Assembly (NCBI GenBank): GCA_024195265.1
Contig: JAJLRJ010000009.1
Span: 9,144,791 to 9,208,790 of the forward strand
Direction of reading: 5' to 3'
DNA from: Dendrophyllia cribrosa
Taxonomy: Eukaryota; Cnidaria; Anthozoa; Scleractinia; Dendrophylliidae
Length of the DNA stretch: 64,000 bases
The notes below the pieces were generated by a model. The model searched no databases, had not been told where the DNA came from, and saw only the letters and a list, made by a program, of their open reading frames with translations. Below, one piece after another: positions 1 through 10,386 of this stretch. A program made the position numbers and the translations under genes. How positions within the stretch are numbered: the stretch's first letter is position 1; each line of letters begins with the position of its first letter.

Positions 1-110
1 ATTGCTCTCTCCCAAGCGAATAAAAGAAAACTATACAATATTGAATTTGTCTGCGGAGACAAACAAATTTTATTCATAACGCTCAATTATCAGATAGTGC
101 TAGTATCAAG

Positions 111-256
111 ACGTTTTAAGATGGCGCAGATTTGGTACTGACACTTTTCTCGATTCGTTCCGCCTAGACGACGCGCTAAGCATGCTGGATACTATTGTGA
201 CGTTTCAAGATGGCGCAGATTTGGTACCGACACTTTTCTCAATTCGTTCCGCCTAG
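111..256. repeat. Direct repeat pair, 57-base units
   Basis: Two copies of a 57-base segment lie at 111-167 and 200-256, offset by 89 bases and differing at only a few positions. Both contain the core aagatggcgcagatttggta. No coding potential is visible here. It may be a small tandem duplication or two ends of an unrecognised repeat. Confidence 0.75.
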
Positions 257-450
257 CCGAAAAGATTAGGAAGCGTCTCCTTCGTCGACGCAATGAATAT
301 ATATATATTTTTCGCTCGAATTCGCGCGGCTTAGTTCCCGAGGCACGATAAATCTTGTTATTAGCTACATGCAATTTTATTGAATACAATAAGTTATTAC
401 TTGGTTTTTAATTTCAGCTATGCCGCGTTTTGTGGTCACCACTCCCGGAA

Positions 451-481
<31 letters not shown>
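451..481. repeat. Poly-G tract (31 G)
   Basis: An uninterrupted run of G. Several runs like this occur in the window, usually inside MITE-like repeats. Exact length is likely to be unreliable in any assembly. Confidence 0.9.
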
Positions 482-482
<1 letters not shown>

Positions 483-1075
483 TTTTTGAGTGGGGGTGTG
501 CCGCTGGGACTCTGAGACCCTTAACCTCTACTAGACCATTTTAGCTGCATTTTGCAACCCTATTCTAGAGTAGACACCGAATAACCCAATCCTATCTTAG
601 ACCTATTCCAGACTCGTTCACTATCACAGTTATTAGTTAACAGAGGTCAGTAAAAATGCTGTACTGCCCGCCATATTGATTTCTAAATGCCATTTGCCAG
701 TAAACCTTGTCTAGACTAAATTCTTCACGCAACTGATCAGTTTCACGGAAAATTATTCTCTATTCTAGACCAAAAATCTCTGATTACTATACTCTATCCC
801 ATACTAAACTGCCTGAAAACCATACCCTTCACCATACCTACATAGCGCATACATGGGAGTACCCTCCCAGGTCACCACTACAGACCACAAAATAATCATT
901 ATGTTAAGAATCACATTTTCTTAACTTGAAAATGCCATGCAACTTTTCAATTCATGCATTATGCCTTGAAACAAGCATGTTCCAAGGTGTTCCCCTAGGG
1001 TGTTTTGACACAAGTAAGCAGCGGCAAGCTAGATCATCAGATAACTCGTCAATATCATTACATTTATTTTTTCTT
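482..1075. other. Noncoding stretch, probable unclassified interspersed repeat
   Basis: No open frame of useful length and no recognisable RNA. The text is pyrimidine-rich with recurring variants of 'ctattctaga', which looks like degenerate repeat sequence. The frame of the retroelement remnant that follows is closed by a stop at 1076-1078. Confidence 0.5.
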
Positions 1076-1102
1076 TAAAAAGTTCCCGTTACGTTTACAT
1101 TT

Positions 1103-1378
1103 ATGGATATCGCGAGTACAACTGACAGTTACATTTGTCTTGGTTTAATTGACGACATAAAAGATTTGCTCTTCCACCACTTACTTCTTATAGCTAGACA
1201 TTATATATACACATGCAAACTTGGGAATACCTTACCTGAGCTGCAGGTATATATACAATTACTTAAGAACTCTATGGAACTTGAAAAACAAATTGCGTTT
1301 GACAACAACACCATAAACTCCTTTCAAAAGAAGTGGTCTCGCTTTAAGAAAAACCCCTCACAAAATGAGACGACATAA
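1103..1378 (+). pseudogene. C-terminal tail of a non-LTR reverse transcriptase (L1/Tx1-like)
   Basis: The 91-residue frame ends with a pattern typical of the extreme C-terminus of L1/Tx1-type ORF2 proteins: an 'LLLIARHYIYTCK' block followed by an 'ELEKQIAFDNN' block. In intact elements this tail follows the RT and thumb domains, and no RT motif is present here. A stop lies just upstream (1076). A 23-base minisatellite, an AATAAA signal and a long poly(A) follow, which is the expected order at the 3' end of a polyadenylated LINE. The ATG at 1103 is internal, not a true start. The family call rests on remembered C-terminal patterns and would need a profile search. Confidence 0.6.
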
Positions 1379-1600
1379 TTACCATTGTAGTATTGTGGCA
1401 AAGCAATGTATAACGTACTTGAAGTGGATAGCTTTTAGTTCTCTGTATGTGCTCTTTCTATATATATATATATTTACTATTTCACTTATAACTGAGTGTT
1501 CATTAAATTATGTTATGTTAATTATAAGTATTGCATTAAATGTATGTAACACTACGCATGTATGTGGAAATATTAATAAAAAAGACGTTGCATTAAAAAA

Positions 1601-1920
1601 AGTATCGTATTGTAAGTAGCGCAAGTATCGTATTGTAAGTAGTGTAAATATCGTATTGTAAGTAGTGTAAATATCGTATTGTAAGTAGTGTAAGTATCAT
1701 ATTGTAAGTAGTGTAAATATCATATTGTAAGTAGTGTAAATATCATATTGTAAGTAGTGTAAATATCGTATTGTAAGTAGTGTAAATATCATATTGTAAG
1801 TAGTGTAAGTATCATATTGTAAGTAGTGTAAATATCGTATTGTAAGTAGTGTAAGTATCGTATTGTAAGTAGTGTAAGTATCATATTGTAAGTAGTTTAA
1901 GTATCGTATTGTAAGTAGTA
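1601..1920 (+). repeat. 23-base minisatellite, about 14 copies, in a LINE 3' UTR
   Basis: Tandem unit close to gtaagtagtgtaaatatcg plus tatt, alternating 'aagtatc' and 'aaatatc' variants. It lies between the reverse transcriptase tail and the poly(A), so it is part of the 3' untranslated region of the LINE. Confidence 0.9.
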
Positions 1921-1939
1921 TATGTAGTAATAAAACCTT

Positions 1940-1981
<42 letters not shown>

Positions 1982-2093
1982 AATGCTTTACGAGAGCTGG
2001 AGCTATTTATACAACTAGTTGTGAACTCCATAAACTGAGTCGAAAAAAAAAATAGCTGTTGACAAGAACACTGACGAATCCAAATGGTTTCGT

Positions 2094-3080
2094 TTAAGGT
2101 GGCTGAACACAGTTTGCACGCGCTCTTCAATTTCAGCTGCTTACGTGAGTCAGCACGTGCAGAGTTTTGAGAAAAACAAACGTGGCGCCTATTCAGCGAT
2201 TTATAAATATTTCATTTTGCTCAGCGTGGATCGCGAAAATATTGTTTTTCGTCTTAAAATCAAACAATTTGTTGTTCGTAAAAATGTTTGTTGAATCAAT
2301 AAATAATTTATAGAACCATTGAAGAAATTTTTGGTCGTTTTTGTCTTTGGATCGAGAACCCAGTCAAATGCAACGCATGCGCAGTTGACCAAAAATTGTG
2401 ACTGGATATTTTAGCGACCTTCCTCGGAATCGTGCTGATTTCTACGGAACCACTCGTTAGAATTTTACGAAATTTGGCACAATAATAGTTCCGAATATGC
2501 CGAACTCACCTGCCATCAGAAATTTGAAATTTAACAAAGGAGATTTTAACAAACGCAAACATATACACCAATTTCATAATGGCGGCCGATTTATTTATTC
2601 TTTTATATGTATGTTAATTAGCCTCACCGGCCTCGTTTTAGAGTAAAAATTCTTTTGAATTTTGCACACGCCAACGAGGCCGGTGAGGCTAATTAACATA
2701 CATATAAAAGAATAAATAAATCGGCCGCCATTATGAAAGTGGTGTATTAAACCACAAATTACGGAAGATCCCTCTGTTAAAATTACATGAGACCAGAGTT
2801 AACATGCGAATATTTTTACGAGTTTACTGGAGACAAATGATGGACAAAATCTAACGACTAGATTTTCTGAAAATAAACAAAACCAAATATTGCAGGCTGA
2901 TTTACAATCCACCGTGTTGCCATGGCAACATCCTTAAAGCTCAACAAAAATATCAAAATACAGTATATAGCTTGTTGCTTAATCGTATGCCTCACCAATT
3001 TTGAGCGCCCAGACGTTAGTAGTTTTAAAATGACAATGGATGACGCATAGGCACAGTGAAACTGTGTTCAGCCACCTTAA
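2094..3080. mobile_element. Non-autonomous DNA transposon with TTAA ends
   Basis: The left end reads TTAA-GGTGGCTGAACACAGTTT and the right end is its reverse complement, AAACTGTGTTCAGCCACC-TTAA. The 987-base interior has no transposase and hosts a 183-base hairpin MITE (2564-2746). A related element with the same first eight terminal bases lies at 55056-55755. TTAA target sites with purine-starting ends fit Kolobok-type elements; a TTA-target Harbinger origin cannot be excluded. Confidence 0.75.
2564..2746. mobile_element. 183-base hairpin MITE, TA target (mariner-like), copy 1
   Basis: An almost perfect inverted repeat: the left arm runs from 'ttcataatggcggccgattt' to 'cctcaccggcctcg', a short loop follows, and the same sequence returns inverted. 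Flanking TA dinucleotides suit a Tc1/mariner-type target. A second copy of identical length is at 49888-50070. Confidence 0.85.
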
Positions 3081-3230
3081 TTGAATCCCTTTGAAACAAG
3101 CTAATACAGAAGCGGATTTGAAATTATAATAAAAAATGCGGTATTTGATTTTCTACATTTTACCATGCAACCGTATTAACTTCGGTGTCTTTTAAGCGGC
3201 ATCTTATTGGCATTTTACTTTTATCTGCAG

Positions 3231-3467
3231 ATAAACCGAAAATTACTATTGGAATTCCATTTGTACGGACGGTCCCAGGTCACATTTTGTGGTGTTCAGC
3301 TGAAGGAACCCCACCCATTAACATGTCTTTACTCAAAGACTCCACACGGCCCATCGCCAATGGTTTAGGAATGGTCTCGGCAAAAATCTATGAGGAGGGC
3401 ACATACACTTGCGTGGCTACAAACAAAGCTGGCTCAGATGCGAGAGATATCCCAGTTACTTTAACAG
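3231..3467 (+). CDS. Immunoglobulin-domain exon of an LRR/Ig receptor-type gene
   Basis: A 237-base exon bounded by 'tttatctgcag' and a GT donor ('aacag|gtctg'). It is phase 1 at both ends, as is usual for Ig-domain exons. It encodes one complete Ig fold of 79 residues: the B-strand cysteine lies in 'ILWCSAEGTPP' and the F-strand motif is 'GTYTCVATNKAG'. The phase joins without a frame break to the LRR N-terminal cap exon at 4710, so the product order is Ig then leucine-rich repeats, presumably extracellular. Upstream exons, including any signal peptide, were not found in the first 3.2 kb. Joining Ig and LRR exons in one transcript is an inference from strand, phase and proximity. Confidence 0.8.
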
Positions 3468-3795
3468 GTCTGTTTTGTGTAAACTATTTTTCTACTAAAT
3501 GCTGATTTCCTTTGTTTAAACCTGTGATCTCCCGCTCTGCAGACTTACATCATAAGAAATGAATAAACTTGTTTTTTTTTTCATTTCCTTTGGTTTTGTC
3601 CTCCAGGCGTCGCTATCAAGTTGACTTTTAATATATCGAAAGTGGCCTATTGAGCTATAACATTAGTGGCGGTAAATCCCCAAGGTTATTTGTTCGCTGC
3701 TGAATGATAAAAATCGAAATGTCTTTCCTATGAAATACAATGGTAGTGTTCAAGCTTATTACTTGGCTGGATATAAGAATTGCAGAGCGCCATTC
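3468..3795 (+). other. Intron sequence, nothing recognisable
   Basis: Starts at the donor of the Ig exon. No open frame, repeat or RNA was recognised before the transposon that begins at 3796. Confidence 0.6.
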
Positions 3796-4651
3796 TTAGG
3801 CTTGGGGCAAACGTCGAATCCAAGTCGCGTCGGATTTATTAAAAATAGGTTGGACAAAGAGTCGACTTAATTCCAGCATGGTAGCAAACGTCGAACCTGC
3901 GTCAATCCTATTTCAAAAGTTGCACTTCATTAAAACACGGGAATAAGCACGCGTCCCCGTGCTATTCACTCGACGCGGCTAGTTACTGCTGGGACTTGCT
4001 TGCGAAATGCCGAAATACAGTGCTCGTCGCCTCGTCGGGCCTTTCTTTGGTATTTAATTGCGAAAAATAGAAAGAGAAGACTCGCATTACATACAACTCT
4101 GAGCAACACTTTTACCAGCTGTCCATCCTTAACGTCCTCGTTTTCTTCAAACACTGAACATTTATTGCAAATAGGGAATTCGTACCTCAAGCATTTATAT
4201 CAAAACACATTTCCATGATGCTGTGCGATGCCAGCAATGACTTTCGATAGCTCGCCATTCCCTGTTGTGAAATTGTCTTTGTACAGCGCATGCTCGTCAG
4301 GAAGAGGGGGGGGGGGGGGGGGGGGGGTGGTGGGGGGATAGCGTTTAGCAGATGGGGGAGTCGGTATTTTTGTGACGTTTGCGCAGTCCATCACATTTGA
4401 ATCAATTATTTTGTAATTTGCATGATTTATGAATTGAGTTCAGCGCGAGTTTAGAACGGCGTTTGCTGAAACGCCGAACCACTGTCGCATTATCCGACTT
4501 GGCAAGTCGAGGAACTTATGCTGGAGTCGAACCAATTAATTTGAGTCTAACTTAATTGCGGCAGACGTCGCACCATTCATGCGCTTATTTCAAATTTCAT
4601 AGATTCGACGAATTAAGTTCGACTAAGATTCGACGTTTGCCCCAGGCCTTA
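3796..4651. mobile_element. Non-autonomous DNA transposon, TTA target
   Basis: The left end TTA-GGCTTGGGGCAAACGTCG pairs with the right end CGACGTTTGCCCCAGGCC-TTA. It has a three-base TTA target duplication and a TIR of at least 22 bases, which is Harbinger-like. It contains a poly-G tract at about 4306-4327 and no transposase. It lies in the intron between the Ig exon and the LRR cap exon. Confidence 0.75.
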
Positions 4652-4709
4652 AACGCCGAGACGTGCATATTCAATTTAAAGACACCATATACTGATTTCA
4701 TTCTTTCAG

Positions 4710-4839
4710 ACTGCGAGAATCGGCAGTGCCTTAGCAATGGTAGAATAAAAAACCACCAAGTTGAGAACATATTTGACTGCACGGATACACAATTGCCAAC
4801 TGATTTGTTGAAATGCATCCCAACAACTGCTACAAAATT
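4710..4839 (+). CDS. LRR N-terminal cap exon
   Basis: A 130-base exon with acceptor 'ttctttcag' and donor 'aatt|gtaag', phase 1 to phase 2. The encoded segment is cysteine-rich ('CENRQC', then 'FDCTDTQLP', then 'KCIPTTATKL'), which is the layout of an LRRNT flank. It ends exactly where the first repeat should begin. Its leading phase matches the Ig exon and its trailing phase matches all the 72-base repeat exons downstream. Confidence 0.75.
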
Positions 4840-5581
4840 GTAAGATTTGGTTCTTTTTGACTAATTGTTTACATATATTTGAAGAGCGTATTATGGCTAA
4901 ACAAATCGCTTCCACGGTTGGAGTATATATACAGATTTCAATTTTAAGCTTTGGCTACTTTAACTGGAGTTGAGACTGAGACGAGACGAGTTAACGTCGT
5001 TGTTTATGTTGAAATAGTTTTAAAATAATCTCTAATTTCAACTTTAATGCTAGTTTACATTCCCTGGATATTTGGAATGTATTATTATATTACCCTGTTT
5101 CATATTAACATTCGTAACACGAGGCAATGCTTCATTGTTAACAAATAGGTGCTGTATGATCAGCCACTAGAACCAATATATAAAAATGCGATGACCTTGG
5201 ACGTTTTTCAGGAGTAAAAAATAGCAATTTTATCATTTTATAACCAAGAGCCATTGCGCCAGCTAATTATTATAACAATGCAATTATATTTTTTTGATTA
5301 GAAAAAAAAAACCTTATTTGCATATACTTTCAACACACATTTACATATGCGACTACACAAAACTAGTTTCGTCAAAAGACCTCGTCAGTCGGTAGCCATA
5401 TTTGTTTTGAACATGAAACGACTTCATGTAGCAATGCATGAAAACTAATCCCCTTAACCAGGTAACTAAAAATGAAATAAAATAACATAACAAAATCATG
5501 TAACGTAATAACAAAGTATACGACAATATAGTAAACATTTCGCAAATGTTACAATTGTTAAAAATAACTATATTTTTAAAG
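4840..5581 (+). other. Intron sequence, nothing recognisable
   Basis: AT-rich intronic sequence between the LRR cap exon and the first repeat exon. I see no repeat, RNA or coding remnant that can be supported. Confidence 0.6.
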
Positions 5582-5653
5582 GATTTTAAAGGGAACAAAG
5601 ATCAGGAATATACCCACGGGCGCATTTCTTCATATGACGGCACTTAAATACCT
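5582..5653 (+). CDS. Leucine-rich repeat exon 1 (72 bases)
   Basis: Bounded by 'tttttaaag' and 'atacct|gtaagt', phase 2 at both ends and exactly 72 bases. It encodes one 24-residue repeat ('KIRNIPTGAF...ALKYL'). A one-repeat-per-72-base-exon structure with phase 2 introns is characteristic of LGR/relaxin-receptor-type genes, although no seven-transmembrane exon is visible in this window. Confidence 0.75.
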
Positions 5654-5820
5654 GTAAGTAATCAATCAACGGAATCAATGAAATCTTACTAATATTTTAT
5701 TACAATCAAGTTATTTAGGCATGTATTATTGACGATAGTTTTATTTAGTTCTGCACAGCAGCCATCTGGACTTCTCCGAAACCTCCGAATCAAAACCAAT
5801 AAAGAAGCACTAACACACTC

Positions 5821-7620
5821 TCACTCATGCCCATTTTTCGCCATAACTCGAATGCTGCACCAGGTCTTTCCCATCTGCTTCATTTCATTCTCCATTATCT
5901 GCCGCCTCGTGGTCTTCGGGCGACCCCTCCTTTGTTTTCCCTCTGGCATCCAATGCAGGGCGGTCTTGGTGATGGAGTCTTCTTGGCGAGTGGTATGGCC
6001 AATCCACCTCCAACGCCTCCTCGTCAAGATGGCAGCCATAGATTCGGTTCTATACTGATCGAGCAGGTCTTTGTTTGAAATGGAGGTTCTTGGTGTGATT
6101 TGTCTATAGTTTTGTTAAGTCCTTCTTCGTCAATCGGCAGCATTCCGAACTGACAGGAGAGTTGTAATGACGCAGCTGTGGTAGAGTTTCATCTTGGTGC
6201 AAGTGCTGTAGGTGGAGAAACGCGACACACCTTGTTCAACATGTTAAGAGAGTTTCTGGCCTTGTTAAGACGTTTCTGTATGTTCATCTGATCCATATCT
6301 GCTCCCCCATATCTGTTGATGATGTTGCCGAAATAGGTGAACCTGTCCGTGTACGGACGATCTTCATTCTCAACCTGGACTGAGTTTCTGTTAGTGGTGT
6401 TCAGTGCCATGACTTAAGTCTTCTTGCTGCTGATGTTGAGGCCGACTTGCTTCGCAAAGGTGTTGAGTCGCCGGGTCTTTTCTTGAATGTGGGAGTGGGT
6501 GGGCGATAGAAGCGCTATAATGTCAGCGTAATCCAGGTCTTCCAGGTAGGAGAAGGGAGTCCATCTAATACTCCCGTTCTGGTCCTCAGTGGTGTGCCGC
6601 ATGATACAATCCACAATAAGGTTGAAAAGCAGTACTGTTGACATAACACACCCCTGGCTGACACCAGTCTTGATTCAAACAGGACGCGCCATCACCAACA
6701 TAACAGGCAAAGTTGCGGTAGAAGCTTTTGATAACTTCGACGAAGTGGGAGGGGAAACTATATGCTCGTAGTATCCGCCAGATGCTGTCCCGGTGCACGC
6801 TGTCGAAGGCCTTGGCAAAGACGGCAAAGTTCACATGGAGAGATCGCTGCCACTCGTAAAATTGTTCGATGATGTTTCTAAGCGTGATGATGTGTTTGAT
6901 ACAGCCTCTTCCTCTCCTGAAACCTGCCTGGTCCTCTCGAAGCTAAGGTCCACAGCCAGTGACAGGCGCCTCATGACGACTTTCGCTAGGATCTTACTAG
7001 GGGTGGATAACAATGTAATGCCGCGCCAGTTACTACATTCTGACAGAGCTCATTTCTTCGCTATCCTGATGATGATGCCAGTCATCAGGGATTTTATTTA
7101 TGTTCCATATAGTGTCGAATAGCGGTTGTAGGATGCTTGCGGTGGTCACGGCGTCGGCCTTAAACATTCTCAGCATTGAGGCGGTCTTTGCCGGGTGCCC
7201 TATGAATCTTCAGTGACTTGATGGTAGCGATGATCTCTTCTTGCTCCGGTGGTCCGGTTTCAATACTTAGGTCCGCTTCGGCTTCTGGTATCTCGGGATC
7301 CTTTTCTGGTGCTGGTCTATTGAGGACTTCCTTAAAATGTTCGACCTCTTATACTTGTGTGATTCGGAGGTGAGGAGTTGCCCCTGCTTATCTCATATGG
7401 GGACATCCTTCTTTCCGCTGTTTTTCCCGCAGACCAGTCTTGTAATTTTGTAGTCGACGTTCCTTTGCTCTCCCTTTTGCGCTGCTTGCTTGCTCAACTT
7501 GCTTTGCCAGTTCTTCGACATACGCCCTCTTATCGGTTCGAATCTTTCTTTTGACACGTCTGCTGACCTCTGAGTAGTCTGCCCTGTACCTCTCTTGTAG
7601 TCTTGCTGATCTGCTGTCAA
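5821..7620 (-). pseudogene. Reverse transcriptase of a non-LTR element (decayed)
   Basis: Minus-strand frames, broken by several frameshifts, give in order: a linker with 'RSADVSKERF', the RT palm motif 'AFDSVHRDSIWRILRA', 'GVCYVNSTAF' at the position of the RQGC motif, then 'YLEDLDYADIIALLS' at the active site. The C-terminus has 'RRRWRWIGH' and 'KRGRPKTT'-like text. The catalytic YADD has become YADI, so the enzyme is dead independent of the frameshifts. The C-terminal pattern matches a widespread family often mis-annotated as craniofacial development protein 2. I did not assign a clade. Confidence 0.8.
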
Positions 7621-7669
7621 TTATCTTCTTGTTCAGCCGGCGCCTCTCCTCGCTTAGATTGCCACCTTG

Positions 7670-9038
7670 ATGTGTTGGGGAGGCTTGCGTGCTCCAATGC
7701 GCCGGAGGGCTATGCTGGCTGGACCTCTTGAGGTCCTGGTAGGGTCAACCATGCCAGACAGGTTGAAGGTTAGGGGCCAGACAAAGAGCAATCTACTGGT
7801 CCTCCAGGTTGGGAGTTTTGCACAGGGCCAACAACCCTGTCATGTAAAGAAAAAACCTTTGTTACGGAAACAGCAACGAGTAACTCAACATCCGCCAAGG
7901 GAAAGAATGACTGGCAGTGGTCAAAGCCGAGAGGAAGCCACTGTCATGATTACGGGAGCCGTCAGCGCCAAAACAACTCCAGTGAACGTAACACTGATTG
8001 GCTTTTGGAATGTAAGAACAATGTATGAGCAAGGCAAGATGGGGCAAGTCATTGCCAAAATGAAGCGCTACAAACTAGACATCTTGGGTATAAGCGTGAG
8101 CAGATGGACAAGATCTGGGAGAATGAAGACTGACATAGTTGAAACGATTCTCTCAGGGGATAAAGATGATTTACATCACGAAGGGGTTGCGAACATCATG
8201 AAGAAAGGGATGGAGAACTCAAGCATGTCAAGGCATGGTTCAGAGCCTAATTTACATAAAATCTGAAAACGGTCGTAACTTTGAGGTGATTTACTTAAAC
8301 AGGCTCAAACTTAGTAGCAGCATAAAACTTGATAACCTTAAACAAGTGTTTGCTTTAAATGTCGAATATTTGCATCACATGAGCGTTTATTACACGAAAA
8401 GAAAATTGAAAATGGGGTGCCGAGATGGCATATGATGGATATAAATTGAATTGTAATGTGTTTGTATGGTTCTCCCTTATATGAATCTGACCGGAATGGT
8501 TGACTATGATTTACAGTTAAAGGGTTATTTCGTAAAAGAGGTCACGTGACATATTTTGACTCTTAATATCTTGTTAATAAAATAAAAAGGTTGTCCATTC
8601 CGGGCACGGATAGTCTTTATGCATAAAGGCAAAAAATTGCGTATGATTTTCTCTTAGCCAAAGTTAACCATTTTTACCCCATTTGAAGTTTCCTTTTTGT
8701 CCAAATTATAACGTCATCAGACACGTGACCATAATAACGAAACCTAAAAGAATTTAAGAACGCTAAATCCATGCCTTAACATGCTTGAGAAGTACTTAAT
8801 GGAGTGGAAACCAGTAAACAGCAGGATCATTCTAGCGCGTTTGAAGGGCAAGCAGACCAACATATATTCACCATGCAGTGCTACGCACCAACCAATGACA
8901 GCGATGACACGAACAAAGAGGCCTATTTATGAGCAGTTGCAAGTGACCTTCGAGAGCGAGCAAAATCTGTCTGGGAATACAGAAGGCAGGGAAGAGGAAA
9001 GTGTGGATAACATCAGACACATGGCAATGAAACACTAA
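7670..9038 (+). pseudogene. Endonuclease half of the same non-LTR element (inverted)
   Basis: An APE-type endonuclease start is visible at about 7985 ('IGFWNVRTMYEQGKMGQ', then 'LDILGISVSRWTRSG'), preceded by about 300 bases of leader. The domain is split by an inserted transposon (8219-8789) and resumes with 'LMEWKPVNSRIILARLKGK'. A frameshift near 8870 separates this from the next conserved block ('YEQLQVTF'). Translation runs out at 9038, well before the end of a complete endonuclease. Confidence 0.75.
8219..8789. mobile_element. Non-autonomous DNA transposon inserted in a LINE endonuclease
   Basis: Terminal inverted repeats read CTCAAGCATGTCAAGGCATG at the left and the reverse complement of CTCAAGCATGTTAAGGCATG at the right. 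The 571-base interior carries no gene. Removing it restores continuity of the flanking endonuclease region, which supports these limits. Confidence 0.65.
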
Positions 9039-9186
9039 AATGGCGTAAAAATGTAAATGTTACGAAGGACACCTTATTTTCTTCACATTTAAAAAGGCAT
9101 GAACGTTGAAAGCGAGCGCAATCACTTTATGCTCCCCCCCCCCCCCAAGACTAAAAAGGGTTAAACATTTTTTGATTTTATCATAG

Positions 9187-9258
9187 AGACCTGTCACAAA
9201 ATCAACTTCAGGATTTGGCAGAAGACATTTTCTCTTCTTTGGGAACCCTACAATACCT
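9187..9258 (+). CDS. Leucine-rich repeat exon 2 (72 bases)
   Basis: Acceptor 'atcatag', donor 'atacct|gtaagt', phase 2 at both ends, 72 bases. It encodes 'DLSQNQLQDLAEDIFSSLG' followed by 'TLQYL', a textbook repeat. It begins about 150 bases downstream of the inverted LINE. Confidence 0.85.
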
Positions 9259-9516
9259 GTAAGTATAACGTATATGAATTAAGTAACAAACACAGTTTGA
9301 TTGTTAGCAGCAACTGAGATAAAATTATAGCTTTCATCATGAAACTTAAGACAATCAGTTATCTGCTTTGTGGTACGTACAGACTAGAATTAATAGTTGT
9401 GCATTTACACATTTTGTGCAAGTAAGAATTTCATCTCGCTGCCTTCCTACCTCACTGCAGTCTTATAATCTTGCAGTTGCAAAAAACGTTAAGAGCCCAA
9501 AATAAGAGAAATTTAC

Positions 9517-9909
9517 TTTAAAGAGGCATTGTCACGTAGATTTTGCTGTGTTTTGGTCAAAATACACTAAATATATGACAAAGTACCTTTGCTTAAACAT
9601 AAAATTGCTTTTAAAACACCAAGAAGATAATATCAAGTGATTTCTTCAAGGAAGAACAAACCATAATAAGTTTTTCTGCGATTTTTCCACGACTCTTGGG
9701 AGGAACTTGAAAAAATTGGCCAATTTTTTCAAGTTGCAATCCATTTCCATCCTGGCCATCTGTAGCCAAAGATAACGAATACTAGTTTCTGTGCACTGGT
9801 AGAGTATTTGTTAACAAAACTGGACCATTATTTGTAGGTTTCCATTGAAACAAATATGTTTTTTTGACTTTTCAAAGTGATACTAAAAATAAGTGACAGT
9901 GTCCCTTTA
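9517..9909. mobile_element. Short MITE with TAAAGRGRCAYTGTCAC ends
   Basis: The left end (taaagaggcattgtcacgta) and the right end (inverted taaagggacactgtcactta) are imperfect inverted repeats about 390 bases apart. No coding sequence. The target duplication is not certain. Confidence 0.55.
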
Positions 9910-10314
9910 CTTCTACACTGAAAAACGGTGACTACGAAAGATTCTCTTAAAATGTATAGCTAAATATAATCAGCACAATATGGTTCGCTTCGGATGTTTT
10001 CATGTCAGTATAAAGTAAGATAAAATTGTCTACTTTTGTTGTCAAGAGTAGACATCCTCCTTGTAACCCTTACTGGCTTTGGTGGATGATTATGACAACC
10101 TTGCAATAAGTGGAGTTATCTAAAGTAACCGGAACTCTTTAACAACTTCGCTATACTTAAAAACGTAATGTTAACTTTACAACTGGAAAAATTGTGCTTG
10201 CGAATAAATCTATTCTGCCCCTTTGCTTATCTGTGTTAAAGAGATTTTTCTTAGCTTTTGAGTGATGGCTTCGGAATTAAATGTTGCAACATTAAATATC
10301 TGCTCCTTTTTCAG

Positions 10315-10386
10315 GAATTTCTCATCCAACGAACTTCAAAGTCTTCCCAAAAGGATATTTGCCAGTGTATCGTCGTTATCGCATTT
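10315..10386 (+). CDS. Leucine-rich repeat exon 3 (72 bases)
   Basis: Acceptor 'cctttttcag', donor 'gcattt|gtaagt', phase 2 at both ends. It encodes a repeat containing 'NELQSLPKRIFASVSSLSHL'. Same size and phase as its neighbours. The next recognisable repeat exon is 21.5 kb away at 31845, the gap being filled with mobile elements; exons may have been lost in between. Confidence 0.8.

Larger units (their letters stand above)
1079..1979 (+). mobile_element. 5'-truncated LINE copy with poly(A) tail
   Basis: Consists of the ORF2 tail, the 3' UTR minisatellite, AATAAA at 1929-1934 and a 36-base poly(A) at 1944-1979. The 5' limit is unknown and I did not find a clear target-site duplication. The pure poly(A) suggests a fairly recent insertion. 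Confidence 0.65.
5755..9040 (-). mobile_element. Non-LTR retrotransposon with inverted 5' half
   Basis: The reverse transcriptase half lies on the minus strand (to about 7640). The 5' leader and endonuclease half lies immediately next to it on the plus strand (about 7650-9040), reading away from the junction. The arrangement matches 5' inversion by twin priming: on the element's own strand the 5' half is flipped and its 5'-most end abuts the RT half. The middle of the element (end of endonuclease, start of RT) is missing. It was later interrupted at 8219-8789 by a transposon. It lies in an intron of the LRR gene. Confidence 0.75.

Noticed and set aside
5729..7122. Plus-strand frames of 60-109 codons over the LINE
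   Set aside because: Shadows of the minus-strand reverse transcriptase.
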